Source: an uncultured Hyphomicrobiaceae bacterium (lineage in GTDB: Bacteria; Pseudomonadota; Alphaproteobacteria; Rhizobiales; Hyphomicrobiaceae). Taken from it: a stretch of DNA of 64,000 nucleotides. Position numbers and translations under genes: made by a program. The notes beneath the pieces are model-generated. The model ran no database searches. It worked only from the letters and a program-made list of their open reading frames with translations, and was not told the DNA's origin. Each line of letters opens with the position of its first letter. The stretch's first letter is position 1. Shown piece after piece: positions 47,170 to 58,564 of the stretch. Location of the stretch: contig CAJQQK010000176.1 of the NCBI GenBank assembly GCA_905480435.1, forward strand, positions 37,292 through 101,291, in the 5' to 3' direction.

Positions 47170-47772
47170 TCAGGTGTCAGCTGAGCGGTAATATTGCCGC
47201 TCAGCACGTCGCGCGGCGGCTGATAGCGCAAATATGGCAAGGCCGCCCGCAACGAAAACGACGTTGGCGGCCCAATCCTGTTTTGCCGCGTCCAGCTTGC
47301 CGCTGAGTGCGAGGATAACAACGCCGAGGACGGCGGCCAATCCTTGCAGTTGTGTCAGCAGGCTCGCCGCCAAAACCGTGTCTTTGGCGGCGAAGCGTGA
47401 GCCAGGTATCAGGCGTGTTCGCGCATATTGGGCCGTGAGCCCGCCGATCAGCAGCATTCCGGCGCCATATTGCCAGGCGTGCTGCCAGCTGAGGTCCGTC
47501 AGGTAATAGCAAGCCAGCATGGCAACGCCAGCCCACGCCCAGGCAATTGACATCAGCCAGGCAAAACCGGCAGCGAGCACATCGAGGCTCTCTGCTTTGC
47601 TGGCAAGCGCCGCGAAACGCCAGCCAACAATCGACGCGACGATGGCAAACATGGCGCCGGCCAGAATGGTGAGAGGCTGGTTGTTCGACGCAGCGCCTAC
47701 CACCATCGCGGCAACAGACAGTAGCCCGGTGAGATTCAGCCACAGCCAAAGCTGATGTGCGGAAATGGGCAC
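47170..47772 (-). CDS. Integral membrane protein, paralogue 1 of a tandem pair
   Basis: This 200-residue membrane protein has about six hydrophobic helices. It starts at a GTG just two bases after... its upstream neighbour's stop, with AAAGAAAGAA as a weak ribosome-binding site. Its C-terminal part (VVILALSGKLDAAKQDWAANVVFVAGGLAIFALSA) matches the same region of the neighbouring gene, which implies tandem duplication. No known family was recognised. The pair lies convergent with the enoyl-CoA hydratase gene. Confidence 0.75.
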   Translation of the reverse strand: MPISAHQLWLWLNLTGLLSVAAMVVGAASNNQPLTILAGAMFAIVASIVGWRFAALASKAESLDVLAAGFAWLMSIAWAWAGVAMLACYYLTDLSWQHAWQYGAGMLLIGGLTAQYARTRLIPGSRFAAKDTVLAASLLTQLQGLAAVLGVVILALSGKLDAAKQDWAANVVFVAGGLAIFALSAAARRAERQYYRSADT

Positions 47773-47773
47773 G

Positions 47774-48376
47774 TTAAGTTTCTTTCTTTACGGCACTTAC
47801 TTTGAGTGCATAGGCGCTCATGATCGCCAGCCCGAGGGCGCCAAAGAAGAAAATATTGTTTGCCGCCCAGTCACCATGTCGAGGTATGAGGTGGCGGCTC
47901 ATCTTGCCGTCAATCAGAAGCCCAAGCATGACGACAATCATGCCGAACAACTGGGCGTAAGCCAGATATCGGCTGACTTTCAGAATGGTTTCGTCGTCTT
48001 TGCCGGCATTGGCATCTTTGTGGAGCAAGTTGGCAAAGAAAAGTGCGGCAATGCCCGCAACTGCGAACGCTGCAAAAAAATGTAGCCATTCGTGCCAGTG
48101 CACGACGCCTGAGGCATAAGTGATCAGGAGGCTGAGCGTGCCCCACACCCAGATGTAGCTCATGTGCCAAGCTGAACTGGCTGAGATAGCGGATTTCGAA
48201 GCGCTTGCATCGACAAGTCGCTGGGTGCCGCGGATGGCGATAAGCGCAAAACAAACTGTAGTGATGCCAGCAATTACCATATGGGCGTAAGCCATACTCG
48301 GATTTCCGGTCTTGGCGATAGTTGTCAACACCAGAAGCGCGACGCTCGCTCCAATACTCAATACCCAGAAAATCAT
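47774..48376 (-). CDS. Integral membrane protein, paralogue 2 of a tandem pair
   Basis: From the ATG at 48376, which has GGAGGGA five bases ahead, this is a 200-residue protein with about six membrane helices. The region MIVVMLGLLIDGKMSRHLIPRHGDWAANNIFFFGALGLAIMSA aligns with the end of its neighbour, including DWAAN. The track start at 48463 adds 29 residues and is rejected. Several histidines near helix ends (VVHWHEWLHFF) could bind metal or haem, which is only a possibility. Function unknown. Confidence 0.78.
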   Translation of the reverse strand: MIFWVLSIGASVALLVLTTIAKTGNPSMAYAHMVIAGITTVCFALIAIRGTQRLVDASASKSAISASSAWHMSYIWVWGTLSLLITYASGVVHWHEWLHFFAAFAVAGIAALFFANLLHKDANAGKDDETILKVSRYLAYAQLFGMIVVMLGLLIDGKMSRHLIPRHGDWAANNIFFFGALGLAIMSAYALKVSAVKKET

Positions 48377-48573
48377 TGGATCCCTCCGGCACGGCAACAC
48401 AGAATTATTTGCACAATTGCTCGCATGTCGATCTTGGTAAACCAGTTCCAAGACGCGACACAAGAACGGATTCGATTATTGGGACCTGAATCCCGCGCGA
48501 CAGATCAGGTAATCTATGTATGAAACAGATTGACCCATCCATGCTGGAGCGATAGAAGAGCGCTTCTAATTCT

Positions 48574-48598
48574 CCGCCCATGGCACAGCTTCGGGCGG
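48574..48598 (+). other. Hairpin in the rpsT leader
   Basis: CCGCCC and GGGCGG pair around a 13-base loop about 90 bases upstream of rpsT. S20 genes are often autoregulated at the leader, so a role there is possible; nothing more can be read from it. Confidence 0.3.
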
Positions 48599-48689
48599 TA
48601 ATCGTATTGGCCGCCGGCATTTTGCTGCACTTTTGTGCGGTAAAGCCCCTCCGTTGCAGCCAGCTCTGAAAAATTAAAGGAAGTCCTGT

Positions 48690-48965
48690 ATGGCAAATAC
48701 TTCATCCGCCAAGAAAGCAGCTCGTCAAACCGTTCGTCGTACGGAGATCAACAAGACACGCCGTACACGTATGCGCGGCGCTGTGCGTCAAGTTGAAGAG
48801 GCGATTGCATCTGGCGATCAAGCTGCTGCTACCGCGGCGTTCAAGGTTGCGGAGCCAATCGTCATGCGGACCAGCCAAAAGGGCGTCATTCATACCAATA
48901 CGGCCAGCCGGAAAGTTTCCCGGCTCTCAAAGCGCATCAAGTCAATGGGCGCTGCTTCCGCTTAA
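48690..48965 (+). CDS. rpsT: Small ribosomal subunit protein bS20
   Basis: S20 binds 16S rRNA early in 30S assembly. The 91-residue protein has the typical [39 protein letters not shown] and a C-terminal [27 protein letters not shown] lies nine bases ahead of the ATG. rpsT upstream of dnaA is a conserved neighbourhood in Hyphomicrobiales. Confidence 0.97.
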   Translation: MANTSSAKKAARQTVRRTEINKTRRTRMRGAVRQVEEAIASGDQAAATAAFKVAEPIVMRTSQKGVIHTNTASRKVSRLSKRIKSMGAASA

Positions 48966-49091
48966 ACTCGTTCGGCGCGGCGGAATGTTGTGATCTCGCC
49001 GCTGCTATCCAATCGCCCGTGATGAATTCGGGTGAGCGCCACGGACTGTATTGGCGCTCCAATTGGAATTCTTGAGAAAATTTGTCTGACT

Positions 49092-49156
49092 GCGCCTTTT
49101 TGCGCGAGCCGGTGCGGTTGAGAGCGAAAGCGCTCTCCCGCAGCTAAACAAGCTGC
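49092..49156. other. Cluster of three short hairpins after rpsT
   Basis: Three stems follow one another: GCGC-CTTTTT-GCGC (49092-49105), GAGAGCG-AAAG-CGCTCTC (49120-49137) and GCAGCT-AAACA-AGCTGC (49140-49156). The second and third have perfect stems. They are 130-190 bases after the rpsT stop. They might mark the 3' end of rpsT transcripts or a structured RNA. Confidence 0.45.
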
Positions 49157-49310
49157 ATCATCATCAATATGACCACGTATCATTGCGCACTCGACCGTTC
49201 ATCATGGTTGAGCGTTCCGCGTTTGCCTGTGCGTTTATTTGGCGTTCAGTGCAAGCATCGTCTGATGCCGCTCGGCGCGCAAGAATGCTAAAGCGAGGCG
49301 CATTTTGCAC

Positions 49311-49398
49311 GATACACTATGGAGTGTGTCTGTTTTAAGCGGAGGCCCGCAAAGGGAGCGCACGCGACCCGGCGCGTTGCGCTACGCCCTCGCGGGCC
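49311..49398 (+). other. Two adjacent stable hairpins, candidate small RNA
   Basis: GATACACT-ATGG-AGTGTGTC (49311-49330) is an 8 bp stem followed by TGTTTT. Thirteen bases on, 49344-49398 folds as GGCCCGC/GCGGGCC, AGGG/CCCT and AGCGCACGCG/CGCGTTGCGCT, about 21 bp in a 55-base hairpin. No protein is encoded. This strength of structure in a noncoding stretch suggests an RNA gene or terminator; 6S RNA, tmRNA and RNase P were considered but no signature was matched. Confidence 0.4.
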
Positions 49399-49712
49399 AC
49401 TTCATGAGTATGGACGATAGCGAGTAATAGCCGTGAGAGAGAAAAGTTAGAGCTGCCATCAGGGTTCAAATGGGATGCCGCTTGAGCCTGCCCCGCTCTA
49501 GGAAGGCGATCTGATTGCTGCAGAGGCATCAACGGTCAAGGAGCTGGTCAGTGTTGTGAAACTGTCACGAATTGGTTTGCGAGTCCGCCGTGAGAGTCGA
49601 GTTGGAAGATGGTGTAGCTTTATGATTAGTCCGAAGAAATACGCCCGAACAGCCTTAAGCGTATCCCGTCGCACTCGGCGTGCTTGCCTAGTCAATCATC
49701 AAAAAAAGCAGT

Positions 49713-49913
49713 TTATGCACTGCAATTTGCGGAATTGAGCCCGCTTGTTCACAGTCTACTTTTTCATCCATAACCCATTGCGGCTCCGGACTCATTTCAT
49801 TTCCGCCTCGGGTGACGTCAAGTTTTCCGAAAAAGTCTTGAACTTCGTTTGTCTAAGCGGTCGGTAATGTTCCCGAACTGGGCCTATTGAGTATCCTGTT
49901 AACCTGTGGTTAA
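49713..49913. promoter_or_regulatory. Three DnaA-box-like nonamers
   Basis: TTATGCACT (49713-49721), TTGTTCACA (49745-49753) and TGTGGTTAA (49905-49913, complement TTAACCACA) each differ by one base from the TTATNCACA DnaA box. They cluster within 200 bases, about 650-850 bases upstream of dnaA. The last is centred in the inverted repeat TTAACC-TGT-GGTTAA. Confidence 0.3.
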
Positions 49914-49938
49914 ACTTTGCTCAGGAAATGCACGGGGC

Positions 49939-49978
49939 ATTTACCGAGGGCTTCGGCTTAGGCCGAGCGGTAAATTTT
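49939..49978 (+). terminator. Terminator-like hairpin with T-tail
   Basis: ATTTACCG (49939-49946) and CGGTAAAT (49968-49975) pair perfectly, with an inner CTTCGGC-TTAG-GCCGAG stem; TTTT begins at the end of the stem. The strand-symmetric A/T ends mean it could act either way. No gene ends close upstream, so it may end a noncoding transcript from this interval. Confidence 0.5.
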
Positions 49979-50083
49979 GGCAGTACACCGGATCTGTTCG
50001 ATCCCGACTAAGTATCTGCCCTTCGAGTTTTGCGTATCTGCATTTCTGCTACCTCGTTGCGCTTGTGCATGGCGTTCATGAAC

Positions 50084-50106
50084 AGCACCTCAATGTATGA
50101 GGTGCT
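50084..50106. other. Perfect 9 bp hairpin
   Basis: AGCACCTCA, loop ATGTA and TGAGGTGCT form a perfect 9 bp stem about 465 bases upstream of dnaA. No T-tail follows. It could be an operator or part of a structured RNA. Confidence 0.4.
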
Positions 50107-50471
50107 GCGGCGTACGGCGATGGGTGGTTAGTCTCAGGTGAGTTTTCACGGAGCTGGCTACTTTTGAACTGGATTGTGAGTAGGAGGCGCACTAAAAGTG
50201 TTTAACGACAAACAAGTATGGTTTGGGGCTGCAGAGGGCTGCGGGTTCGGACTGTGTGATAACAACAAACAATCGTCCAGGATGTAATGGGCGGTCACGG
50301 TATCGGTGTCTGACGGCGATGGGCCTCGATCCTCATGCAATGCGCCAGGTAAACAGACTGGCCATCTAGAAATCTGACTTCCATTACTGTGCTCAACCAT
50401 TTGGTTGATCGCAGCGTCCTGACGCCGGCTCAAGGCGTCTCACTTGGTTTCAGAGAGCAGCGTGTCGAAGC

Positions 50472-50477
50472 TTGACA
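50472..50477 (+). promoter_or_regulatory. Candidate -35 element of dnaA promoter
   Basis: TTGACA at 50472-50477 is a perfect -35 hexamer about 93 bases before the dnaA ATG. The -10 region 17-19 bases on (GAATTA) is poor. Alphaproteobacterial promoters often have weak -10 sequences. Confidence 0.35.
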
Positions 50478-50570
50478 TGTGTTTGGCGAGAGGTCGAATT
50501 ACGTGTGTTTTCTGGAAACGAGGCAACGCGGGGTTAGCGCCTGCGGTTGTAGTTTTGCGGGGAACTTTTA

Positions 50571-52151
50571 ATGACGAACCAAAATAAGGGCAGCCTTTCA
50601 GCTGCTATGCTGGAAACGCCAGTTAATGCGACGGCGCTGCGGATTGATGACGCGAAGTTGTCAAAGCAGGGCAGTAAACCGGGTACGCTTAAAGCGTCGG
50701 AAAATAAGATCAGAGCTGTGCTGCGCGCGCGCCTCGGCGAAGAAGTGTACTCGAGCTGGTTCAGCTCTATGGATTTCGAAGAAGTGGTCGGCGACACCAT
50801 TCAGACATCCGTGCCGGTGAAATTCTTGCGTAACTGGATACAGAACCATTATTTGGTTGATGTTCTGGCGGCTTGCCAAACAGAGTTTCCGGCAGCTGAG
50901 CGTATCGAATTATCTCTGCGTCAGCCGGTTAGCCCGCCGATGGCTGCTGGCCCCTCCGCGGTTGCGACAACAGCGGCCTCCACATCAGATGCCGGTGTCG
51001 GTATGGGGCAAGCGGCCGCTCAGACGCCATGGGCATGGCCGGCAAGTTCGGTTCCTGGCGCTGATTTTATCAGCCGTGCGCCAACGCAGGCCGGTGGCTT
51101 CGAAGGTTCGCCGCTCGATCCGCGCTACACCTTTGACAGTTTCATTGTCGGTGCGGCCAATCGGATGGCACATGCTGGTGCCAGCCAAGTCGCGGATACG
51201 ATCTTCTCTGAAACGCGCGGCTTCAACCCGCTCTATCTGCATTCTGCGGTTGGTTTGGGCAAAACACACCTCTTGCAGGCTGTCGCGTGGGAGGTGCGCC
51301 GACGTATGCCGCAAGCGCAGATTTTGTATCTGACCGCTGAGCGTTTCCGCTTCAGTTTTGTTGAGGCGTTGCAGTCTAAAGAAGCAATGGCCTTTAAGGA
51401 CCGCTTCCGCTCTATCGATATGCTGTTGATTGACGATCTCGAATTTCTTCACGGGCAGCACACCGAGCAGGAATTTGATCACATCATCAATGCTTTGCTT
51501 GATGGCGGCCGTCAGGTCGTGGTGGCATCGGCACGTGCACCGAACCAGATTGAAAAACTCAACGAGCGCATGCGCAGCCGTCTGCAGCGTGGGTTGGTGA
51601 CCGAAATCAGTCCGCCTGATTACGAGCTGCGCCTCAAAATCCTTGAGCGCCGTATTCAAGAAAAACGTCAGATGGACCCATCGTTCGAGATTTCTCGAGA
51701 CGTAATTGAGCTGCTGGCTGAGCGATTGGTTGAAAACGGCCGCGAGCTGGAAGGGGCAACAGCCCGGCTGCACGCGCATTGGCAATATCTGCACACACCG
51801 ATTACGCGTGAGACAGCCGAAACCGTGGTTCGCGATTTGTTCCAGAACGGTGGCGAGCCACGTCGCGTCCGGATCGAAGAAGTCATCAAGACCGTGTCGC
51901 GGCATTTTGGCGTCTCGAAGCCTGATATTCTTTCGCAACGCCGTCATCGCTCGGTGGTTTGGCCGCGTCAGATCGGCATGTACCTGTCCAAGCAGCTTAC
52001 TGCTCGATCTTTGCCGGAAATTGGCCGACGGTTTGGTAATCGCGATCACACGACGGTTTTGCATGCAATTCGAAAGATCGACAGGGAGATGGAGGCAAAT
52101 CCGCGCCTGCGTGATGAGCTTGAGGATCTTAAGAAAATGCTCAGCAGCTAA
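50571..52151 (+). CDS. dnaA: Chromosomal replication initiator DnaA
   Basis: DnaA is the AAA+ initiator of chromosome replication. The 526-residue protein has domain I (residues 45-120, WFSSMDFEEVVGDTIQTSVP), a Ser/Ala/Pro-rich linker (about 125-185), the AAA+ domain with Walker A LHSAVGLGKTHLLQA and Walker B DMLLIDDLEFLHG, and the C-terminal DNA-binding helix-turn-helix with FGNRDHTTVLHAIRKI. GGGGAA stands before the ATG. It heads dnaA-dnaN-recF-gyrB with gaps that imply separate promoters. Confidence 0.97.
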   Translation: MTNQNKGSLSAAMLETPVNATALRIDDAKLSKQGSKPGTLKASENKIRAVLRARLGEEVYSSWFSSMDFEEVVGDTIQTSVPVKFLRNWIQNHYLVDVLAACQTEFPAAERIELSLRQPVSPPMAAGPSAVATTAASTSDAGVGMGQAAAQTPWAWPASSVPGADFISRAPTQAGGFEGSPLDPRYTFDSFIVGAANRMAHAGASQVADTIFSETRGFNPLYLHSAVGLGKTHLLQAVAWEVRRRMPQAQILYLTAERFRFSFVEALQSKEAMAFKDRFRSIDMLLIDDLEFLHGQHTEQEFDHIINALLDGGRQVVVASARAPNQIEKLNERMRSRLQRGLVTEISPPDYELRLKILERRIQEKRQMDPSFEISRDVIELLAERLVENGRELEGATARLHAHWQYLHTPITRETAETVVRDLFQNGGEPRRVRIEEVIKTVSRHFGVSKPDILSQRRHRSVVWPRQIGMYLSKQLTARSLPEIGRRFGNRDHTTVLHAIRKIDREMEANPRLRDELEDLKKMLSS

Positions 52152-52501
52152 GCTGCCAGATGCGTTGATAACATTCGCCTTGATGTCTCGATACAGCATT
52201 GTGGCCTAAGGCGTCATCCCGTGAGATTACGGAATGGCGCCTTGGGTGTTGCCTGGAAGGTCGGCTGGAAGAGCGACAAAACCACGCCATTTGCCATAAA
52301 TGCGGCCTCTCGGACACCTCTTGCATACACAATGCTTTTGTCCCAAGTTGCGCGGCCTACCCGAATCAGTACCGTGTTCAAGCGGTTCTGCTTCAAATGT
52401 TGATGCAATTCGGAGCCTTTGCGTTGTATCACGCAATGCGTCTCGGTTGATTGCGGGCGACACAGAATAACGGGCAACCATTCAGTCATTCGGGACGTCA
52501 T
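52152..52501. other. Intergenic region dnaA-dnaN with a strong hairpin
   Basis: This 350-base gap holds no gene. AAGGCGTCAT (52208-52217) pairs with ATGGCGCCTT (52234-52243) over 10 bp with one G-U, extended by CCG/CGG. It lies about 60 bases after the dnaA stop and could end dnaA transcripts, though no T-run follows. The remainder shows no clear promoter. Confidence 0.45.
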
Positions 52502-53629
52502 ATGCAGCTGGTCATTGAACGGGGCGAACTTCTGAAATCTCTGAGTCACGTGACGAGCGTTGTTGAACGCCGCACGACTATTCCAATTCTTTCAAACGTG
52601 CTGCTGCAGGCATCGGGTAACGCTCTCCGTTTCAATGCAACCGACCTCGAGCGTGAGGTCATCGAGCAGACGAGCGCAGACGTTGGCCAGGATGGCGCCA
52701 TAACAGTGCCAGCCCACCTGCTGCATGACATTGTCCGCAAGTTGCCGGATGGCGCGCAGGTTCAAATTATGCGCGATGGTGAGCATGAGCGCGTGACGCT
52801 CTCGTCCGGCCAGTCGCGGTTCGCTCTGCAGTCATTGCCGGCCGAAGATTTTCCGGACCTTGCGGCTGGCGAAATGAGCCATGAGTTCTCTATGGCGGCG
52901 CACGATCTCAAGCGTTTGATTGAGAAAACACGCTTTGCGATTTCAACAGAAGAAACGCGCTATTACCTCAACGGCATCTATCTGCATGCCGCAGGTGGTG
53001 GCGAAGACGGCGCTAAGCCAACCATTCGAGCCGTTGCGACGGATGGTCACCGGCTTGCTCATGTCGAACTCGATCAGCCGGAAGGCGCTTTGGGCATGCC
53101 GGGCGTCATCATTCCTCGCAAGACGGTGCATGAGCTTCATAGGCTGCTGGAGGACGGCGGTTCCGAGGTCCGGATTGGCATTTCGGCTACCAAGATACGT
53201 TTCGAGATTGGAGCGATCACGCTGACATCGAAACTTATCGATGGCACGTTCCCTGACTATGGCCGCGTCATTCCGCAGGGCAATGACAAGGAGATGCGCG
53301 TGTCGAATGCGGAGTTTATCTCAGCCGTCGATCGCGTTTCAACGATTGCCAGTGAGCGCGGCCGGGCCGTTAAGCTGGCGCTGGCATCGGACAAACTGAC
53401 ATTGTCTGTCAACAACCCCGAAGGCGGCAGTGCGACCGAGGAAATTGACGTGTCGTACAGCTCCGAACCACTTGAGATCGGATTTAATGCCCGCTATCTG
53501 CTCGACATCGCAAGTCAACTGGAGAGCGATCAGGCTATTTTCCGCCTAGCAGACCCAGGTTCGCCGACGATGGTTCAGGACAGCGATGACACGAGTGCGC
53601 TCTACGTCCTGATGCCGATGCGCGTCTAG
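52502..53629 (+). CDS. dnaN: DNA polymerase III sliding clamp (beta subunit)
   Basis: DnaN forms the ring-shaped clamp that tethers DNA polymerase III. From the ATG at 52502 the protein has 375 residues and begins MQLVIERGELLKSLSHVTSVVERRTTIPILSNVLL, the standard family N-terminus. The three repeated clamp domains are seen, with FALQSLPAEDFP and the C-terminal VLMPMRV. The track start at 52451 adds 17 residues without support. Confidence 0.97.
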   Translation: MQLVIERGELLKSLSHVTSVVERRTTIPILSNVLLQASGNALRFNATDLEREVIEQTSADVGQDGAITVPAHLLHDIVRKLPDGAQVQIMRDGEHERVTLSSGQSRFALQSLPAEDFPDLAAGEMSHEFSMAAHDLKRLIEKTRFAISTEETRYYLNGIYLHAAGGGEDGAKPTIRAVATDGHRLAHVELDQPEGALGMPGVIIPRKTVHELHRLLEDGGSEVRIGISATKIRFEIGAITLTSKLIDGTFPDYGRVIPQGNDKEMRVSNAEFISAVDRVSTIASERGRAVKLALASDKLTLSVNNPEGGSATEEIDVSYSSEPLEIGFNARYLLDIASQLESDQAIFRLADPGSPTMVQDSDDTSALYVLMPMRV

Positions 53630-53689
53630 GCCGGCCATTTGGCCGATGCGGCAGCACCTATTTGCTCAGCTGAAAGCTGTGCTTCAGCC

Positions 53690-54877
53690 ATGACCGACAA
53701 TGATCATGCCGTTTTGCCGTTGACGCCAAAAATCTGGGTCAAGCGTCTGACACTGACCAATGTCCGCAATTATGCGTCTCTGACGTTGGAGGCGCCGGCA
53801 GCCCCTGTCGTGCTGTTTGGCAGCAATGGTGCGGGCAAGACCAATCTATTGGAAGCTGTGTCGATGCTCGCGCCCGGGCAGGGGATACGCCGCGCAGCAC
53901 TCGCCGATCTCGCCCGCCATGCAGGTGGTGGCGATTGGGCAGTCGCAGCAAGCGTGATGCGCGATGGCGAGCCGATTGATATTGGCACCGGCATTCGTGG
54001 CGACCAAGTGACTGGGCAACGCGCGACATCTCGGATCGTGCGCATAGATGGTGAAGGTCAATCCGGTACGGGCGCATTGGCGGATGTCGTTGAGATTGCC
54101 TGGCTGACGCCCGCGCTAGATAGTTTGTTGACCGGTCCTGCGGCTGAGCGGCGTCGTTTTCTTGACCGTCTCATTCTGTGTTTTGATCCCAGTCATCGCA
54201 CGCGTGCTAATCGCTTCGAACGGGCGATGCGGCAACGCAATCGTTTGCTCGATGATGGTGTCCGTGATGACGCGCAGTTTCGCGGCCTTGAAGAGCAGCT
54301 GGCGGAATCGGGTGTTGCGATGGCGGCGGCACGACTGGATGCTGTTGCAGCACTCAATGTGGTGGCCGAGCGACGGCGCTCGCGCGCGCCCGATTCGCCT
54401 TTTCCCTGGGCGGAAGCCGCCCTTGAGGGCACACTCGAGGCTCAGCTGCTAAGCGAAGTGGCGGCAGTTGACGTGGAAGATCAATATGCACTCGACCTCG
54501 CGCGCACGAGAGAGCGCGACCGAGCGGCCGGACGCACATTAACAGGGCCGCATCGTTCGGATTTCCTGTTGAAGCACGGCCCCAAGAGCATGCCGGGCAG
54601 GCTGTGCTCGACTGGAGAGCAAAAGGCTCTGCTTGTTGGACTTGTGCTGGCTCATGCCGAGCTCTCGGCTGCGCGAAAACAAGGGGCGGCACCAATTCTG
54701 CTGCTTGATGAAATTGCGGCTCATCTTGATGAGTATCGCCGCGGAGCTCTGTTCGATGAATTGCTGCTTTTAGGCACCCAGGCGTGGATGACGGGCACCG
54801 ATAGATCAGCTTTCGCTGGGCTCGAAGGTCGCGCCGGTTTCTTCCGCGTTGACGATGGTTTTGTGACACCATTTTGA
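53690..54877 (+). CDS. recF: DNA replication and repair protein RecF
   Basis: RecF is an SMC-like ATPase that loads RecA at gaps with RecO and RecR. From the ATG at 53690 it has 395 residues. WVKRLTLTNVRNYASLTLEAP leads to the Walker A FGSNGAGKTNLLEAVSML; the ABC signature and Walker B regions are STGEQKALLVGLVLAHAEL and ILLLDEIAAHLD. The track start, a TTG at 53639, adds 17 residues and has no good ribosome-binding site. dnaN-recF-gyrB is the ancient order. Confidence 0.95.
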   Translation: MTDNDHAVLPLTPKIWVKRLTLTNVRNYASLTLEAPAAPVVLFGSNGAGKTNLLEAVSMLAPGQGIRRAALADLARHAGGGDWAVAASVMRDGEPIDIGTGIRGDQVTGQRATSRIVRIDGEGQSGTGALADVVEIAWLTPALDSLLTGPAAERRRFLDRLILCFDPSHRTRANRFERAMRQRNRLLDDGVRDDAQFRGLEEQLAESGVAMAAARLDAVAALNVVAERRRSRAPDSPFPWAEAALEGTLEAQLLSEVAAVDVEDQYALDLARTRERDRAAGRTLTGPHRSDFLLKHGPKSMPGRLCSTGEQKALLVGLVLAHAELSAARKQGAAPILLLDEIAAHLDEYRRGALFDELLLLGTQAWMTGTDRSAFAGLEGRAGFFRVDDGFVTPF

Positions 54878-57509
<2,632 letters not shown>

Positions 57510-57573
57510 CGTTTAGGTCCCAAAGGCCGCTCCGCTGCAGTCCATGCAAACGAGGATTGCGGGAAAGTTATTT

Positions 57574-57843
57574 CTATTTCGCTAGCGCACGCCGGCGCGC
57601 CTGTTTCGCTTCGCGGGCAGCCCGTTCGGCTGATCGTATCGCCCGTCGCGAACTATTCTGGTTGTCAATTCTTTGGCGCAAACTGCGCAGTTGCATCTGT
57701 TGGCGCACCTGTGCCCGAAACAGCGCATCTTGGCTGGTATTTGACGCTAGTGTTTGAGCCGCTGCTGCGATGTCTCCAGCCAATAGAAGTGGCAAACCGG
57801 CAAGTATTGGATGGTGTAACATGCTGATTCTGAAGGTCGTCAT
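57574..57843 (-). CDS. Small exported hypothetical protein
   Basis: If started at the ATG at 57843 (GGAG upstream), this is an 89-residue protein. A hydrophobic stretch (LHHPILAGLPLLLAGDIAAAAQ) could be a signal peptide, followed by a polar, Arg/Gln/Ala-rich tail with a helical look: QVRQQMQLRSLRQRIDNQNSSRRAIRSAERAAREAKQARRRALAK. No family recognised. It is convergent with gyrB. It could still be a chance ORF, so confidence is modest. Confidence 0.45.
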   Translation of the reverse strand: MTTFRISMLHHPILAGLPLLLAGDIAAAAQTLASNTSQDALFRAQVRQQMQLRSLRQRIDNQNSSRRAIRSAERAAREAKQARRRALAK

Positions 57844-58072
57844 AGCGATTCGACTCCATACTCGACGATCAAAGGCCTGGATTGGCAACCAGCTCAGCAA
57901 ACTCACCAAGTTGATTGTCATCTTCTTGATAAGCTGCATATGTTGATTGCGGCACAAGACTTAAAGGGTTGGGGCACTGGTGTTGAGAGCATCATGCCTT
58001 TAGTTGGAACCAAGGTTGTTCTGATGCTGTATGTTGGTGGGGAGCTGCGTTGTGCTCCACGAGGGGAAGTAG

Positions 58073-58396
58073 ATGGGTCTTCTGGGTAGTATCTTTCGCG
58101 CCGGTGGCATTATTTTCTTATCGCTACTTCTGGGCGCTATCGCTCTGGCTTACGTCGGCGTCGAGTATCCGGGTACACTGGACTCGATGCTGGATCGAGC
58201 GAGCGATTTTAAGACCTGGCTTTTGTCGCACAGCGGACTTGAGGCGAAATACAATGTTTGGGTCAAGTTCCTGGTCCAGGAGCAGCAATTCGTCTTTATG
58301 TTCTTTGTGATCCTGATGCGTCTCATTCTCTTGCTGATCGTCGCGCTTGCATCGGGCCTATATCGCTGGCTATGGGACGTGCCGCGCAAAGCTTAA
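58073..58396 (+). CDS. Small membrane protein of unknown function
   Basis: This 107-residue protein has two hydrophobic segments: IFLSLLLGAIALAYVGV near the N-terminus and FVFMFFVILMRLILLLIVALASGLYRWLW near the C-terminus, joined by a polar loop of about 45 residues. The ATG follows GAGGGGAAGTAG. No family was recognised. It lies alone between gyrB and the metallopeptidase gene on the other strand. Confidence 0.7.
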   Translation: MGLLGSIFRAGGIIFLSLLLGAIALAYVGVEYPGTLDSMLDRASDFKTWLLSHSGLEAKYNVWVKFLVQEQQFVFMFFVILMRLILLLIVALASGLYRWLWDVPRKA

Positions 58397-58564
58397 TCGT
58401 GGTAGCGTGTGCATTTGCGGCTGAGCACTCAAAGGCTTATGCGCTGCGGCGTTCAAGTCGTCGCTCCAAGGCCAGCTGACCAACGCGTCGTCGGTTCATG
58501 CGGCTCAGCATCTGAATTCGGATGGCTTGCTTACGTTCGGTTTGCCTTGCGTGGCAGCGATGCG

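Larger units (their letters stand above)
48966..50570. other. 1.6 kb gene-free interval between rpsT and dnaA
   Basis: No ORF here has family character. The region instead contains at least six clear inverted repeats, three DnaA-box-like nonamers and a TTGACA promoter element near dnaA. It may carry small RNAs, dnaA control sites or part of an origin. Alphaproteobacterial origins are often elsewhere (near hemE), so an origin here is not assumed. Confidence 0.6.

Noticed and set aside
49462-49490. GGGTTCAAAT, resembling a tRNA T-loop
   Set aside because: The flanking bases cannot form the T-stem and no acceptor or anticodon arms fit.
48966-50570. rpsT-dnaA gap as a confirmed chromosome origin
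   Set aside because: Only near-consensus DnaA boxes were found, and alphaproteobacterial origins often lie near hemE rather than dnaA.
50985-52199. 404-residue minus-strand ORF over dnaA
   Set aside because: Entirely antisense to dnaA with no recognised domain; the length arises from codon bias.
53639-53689. recF start at the track TTG
   Set aside because: The extra 17 residues are not conserved and the ATG at 53690 fits the usual family N-terminus.
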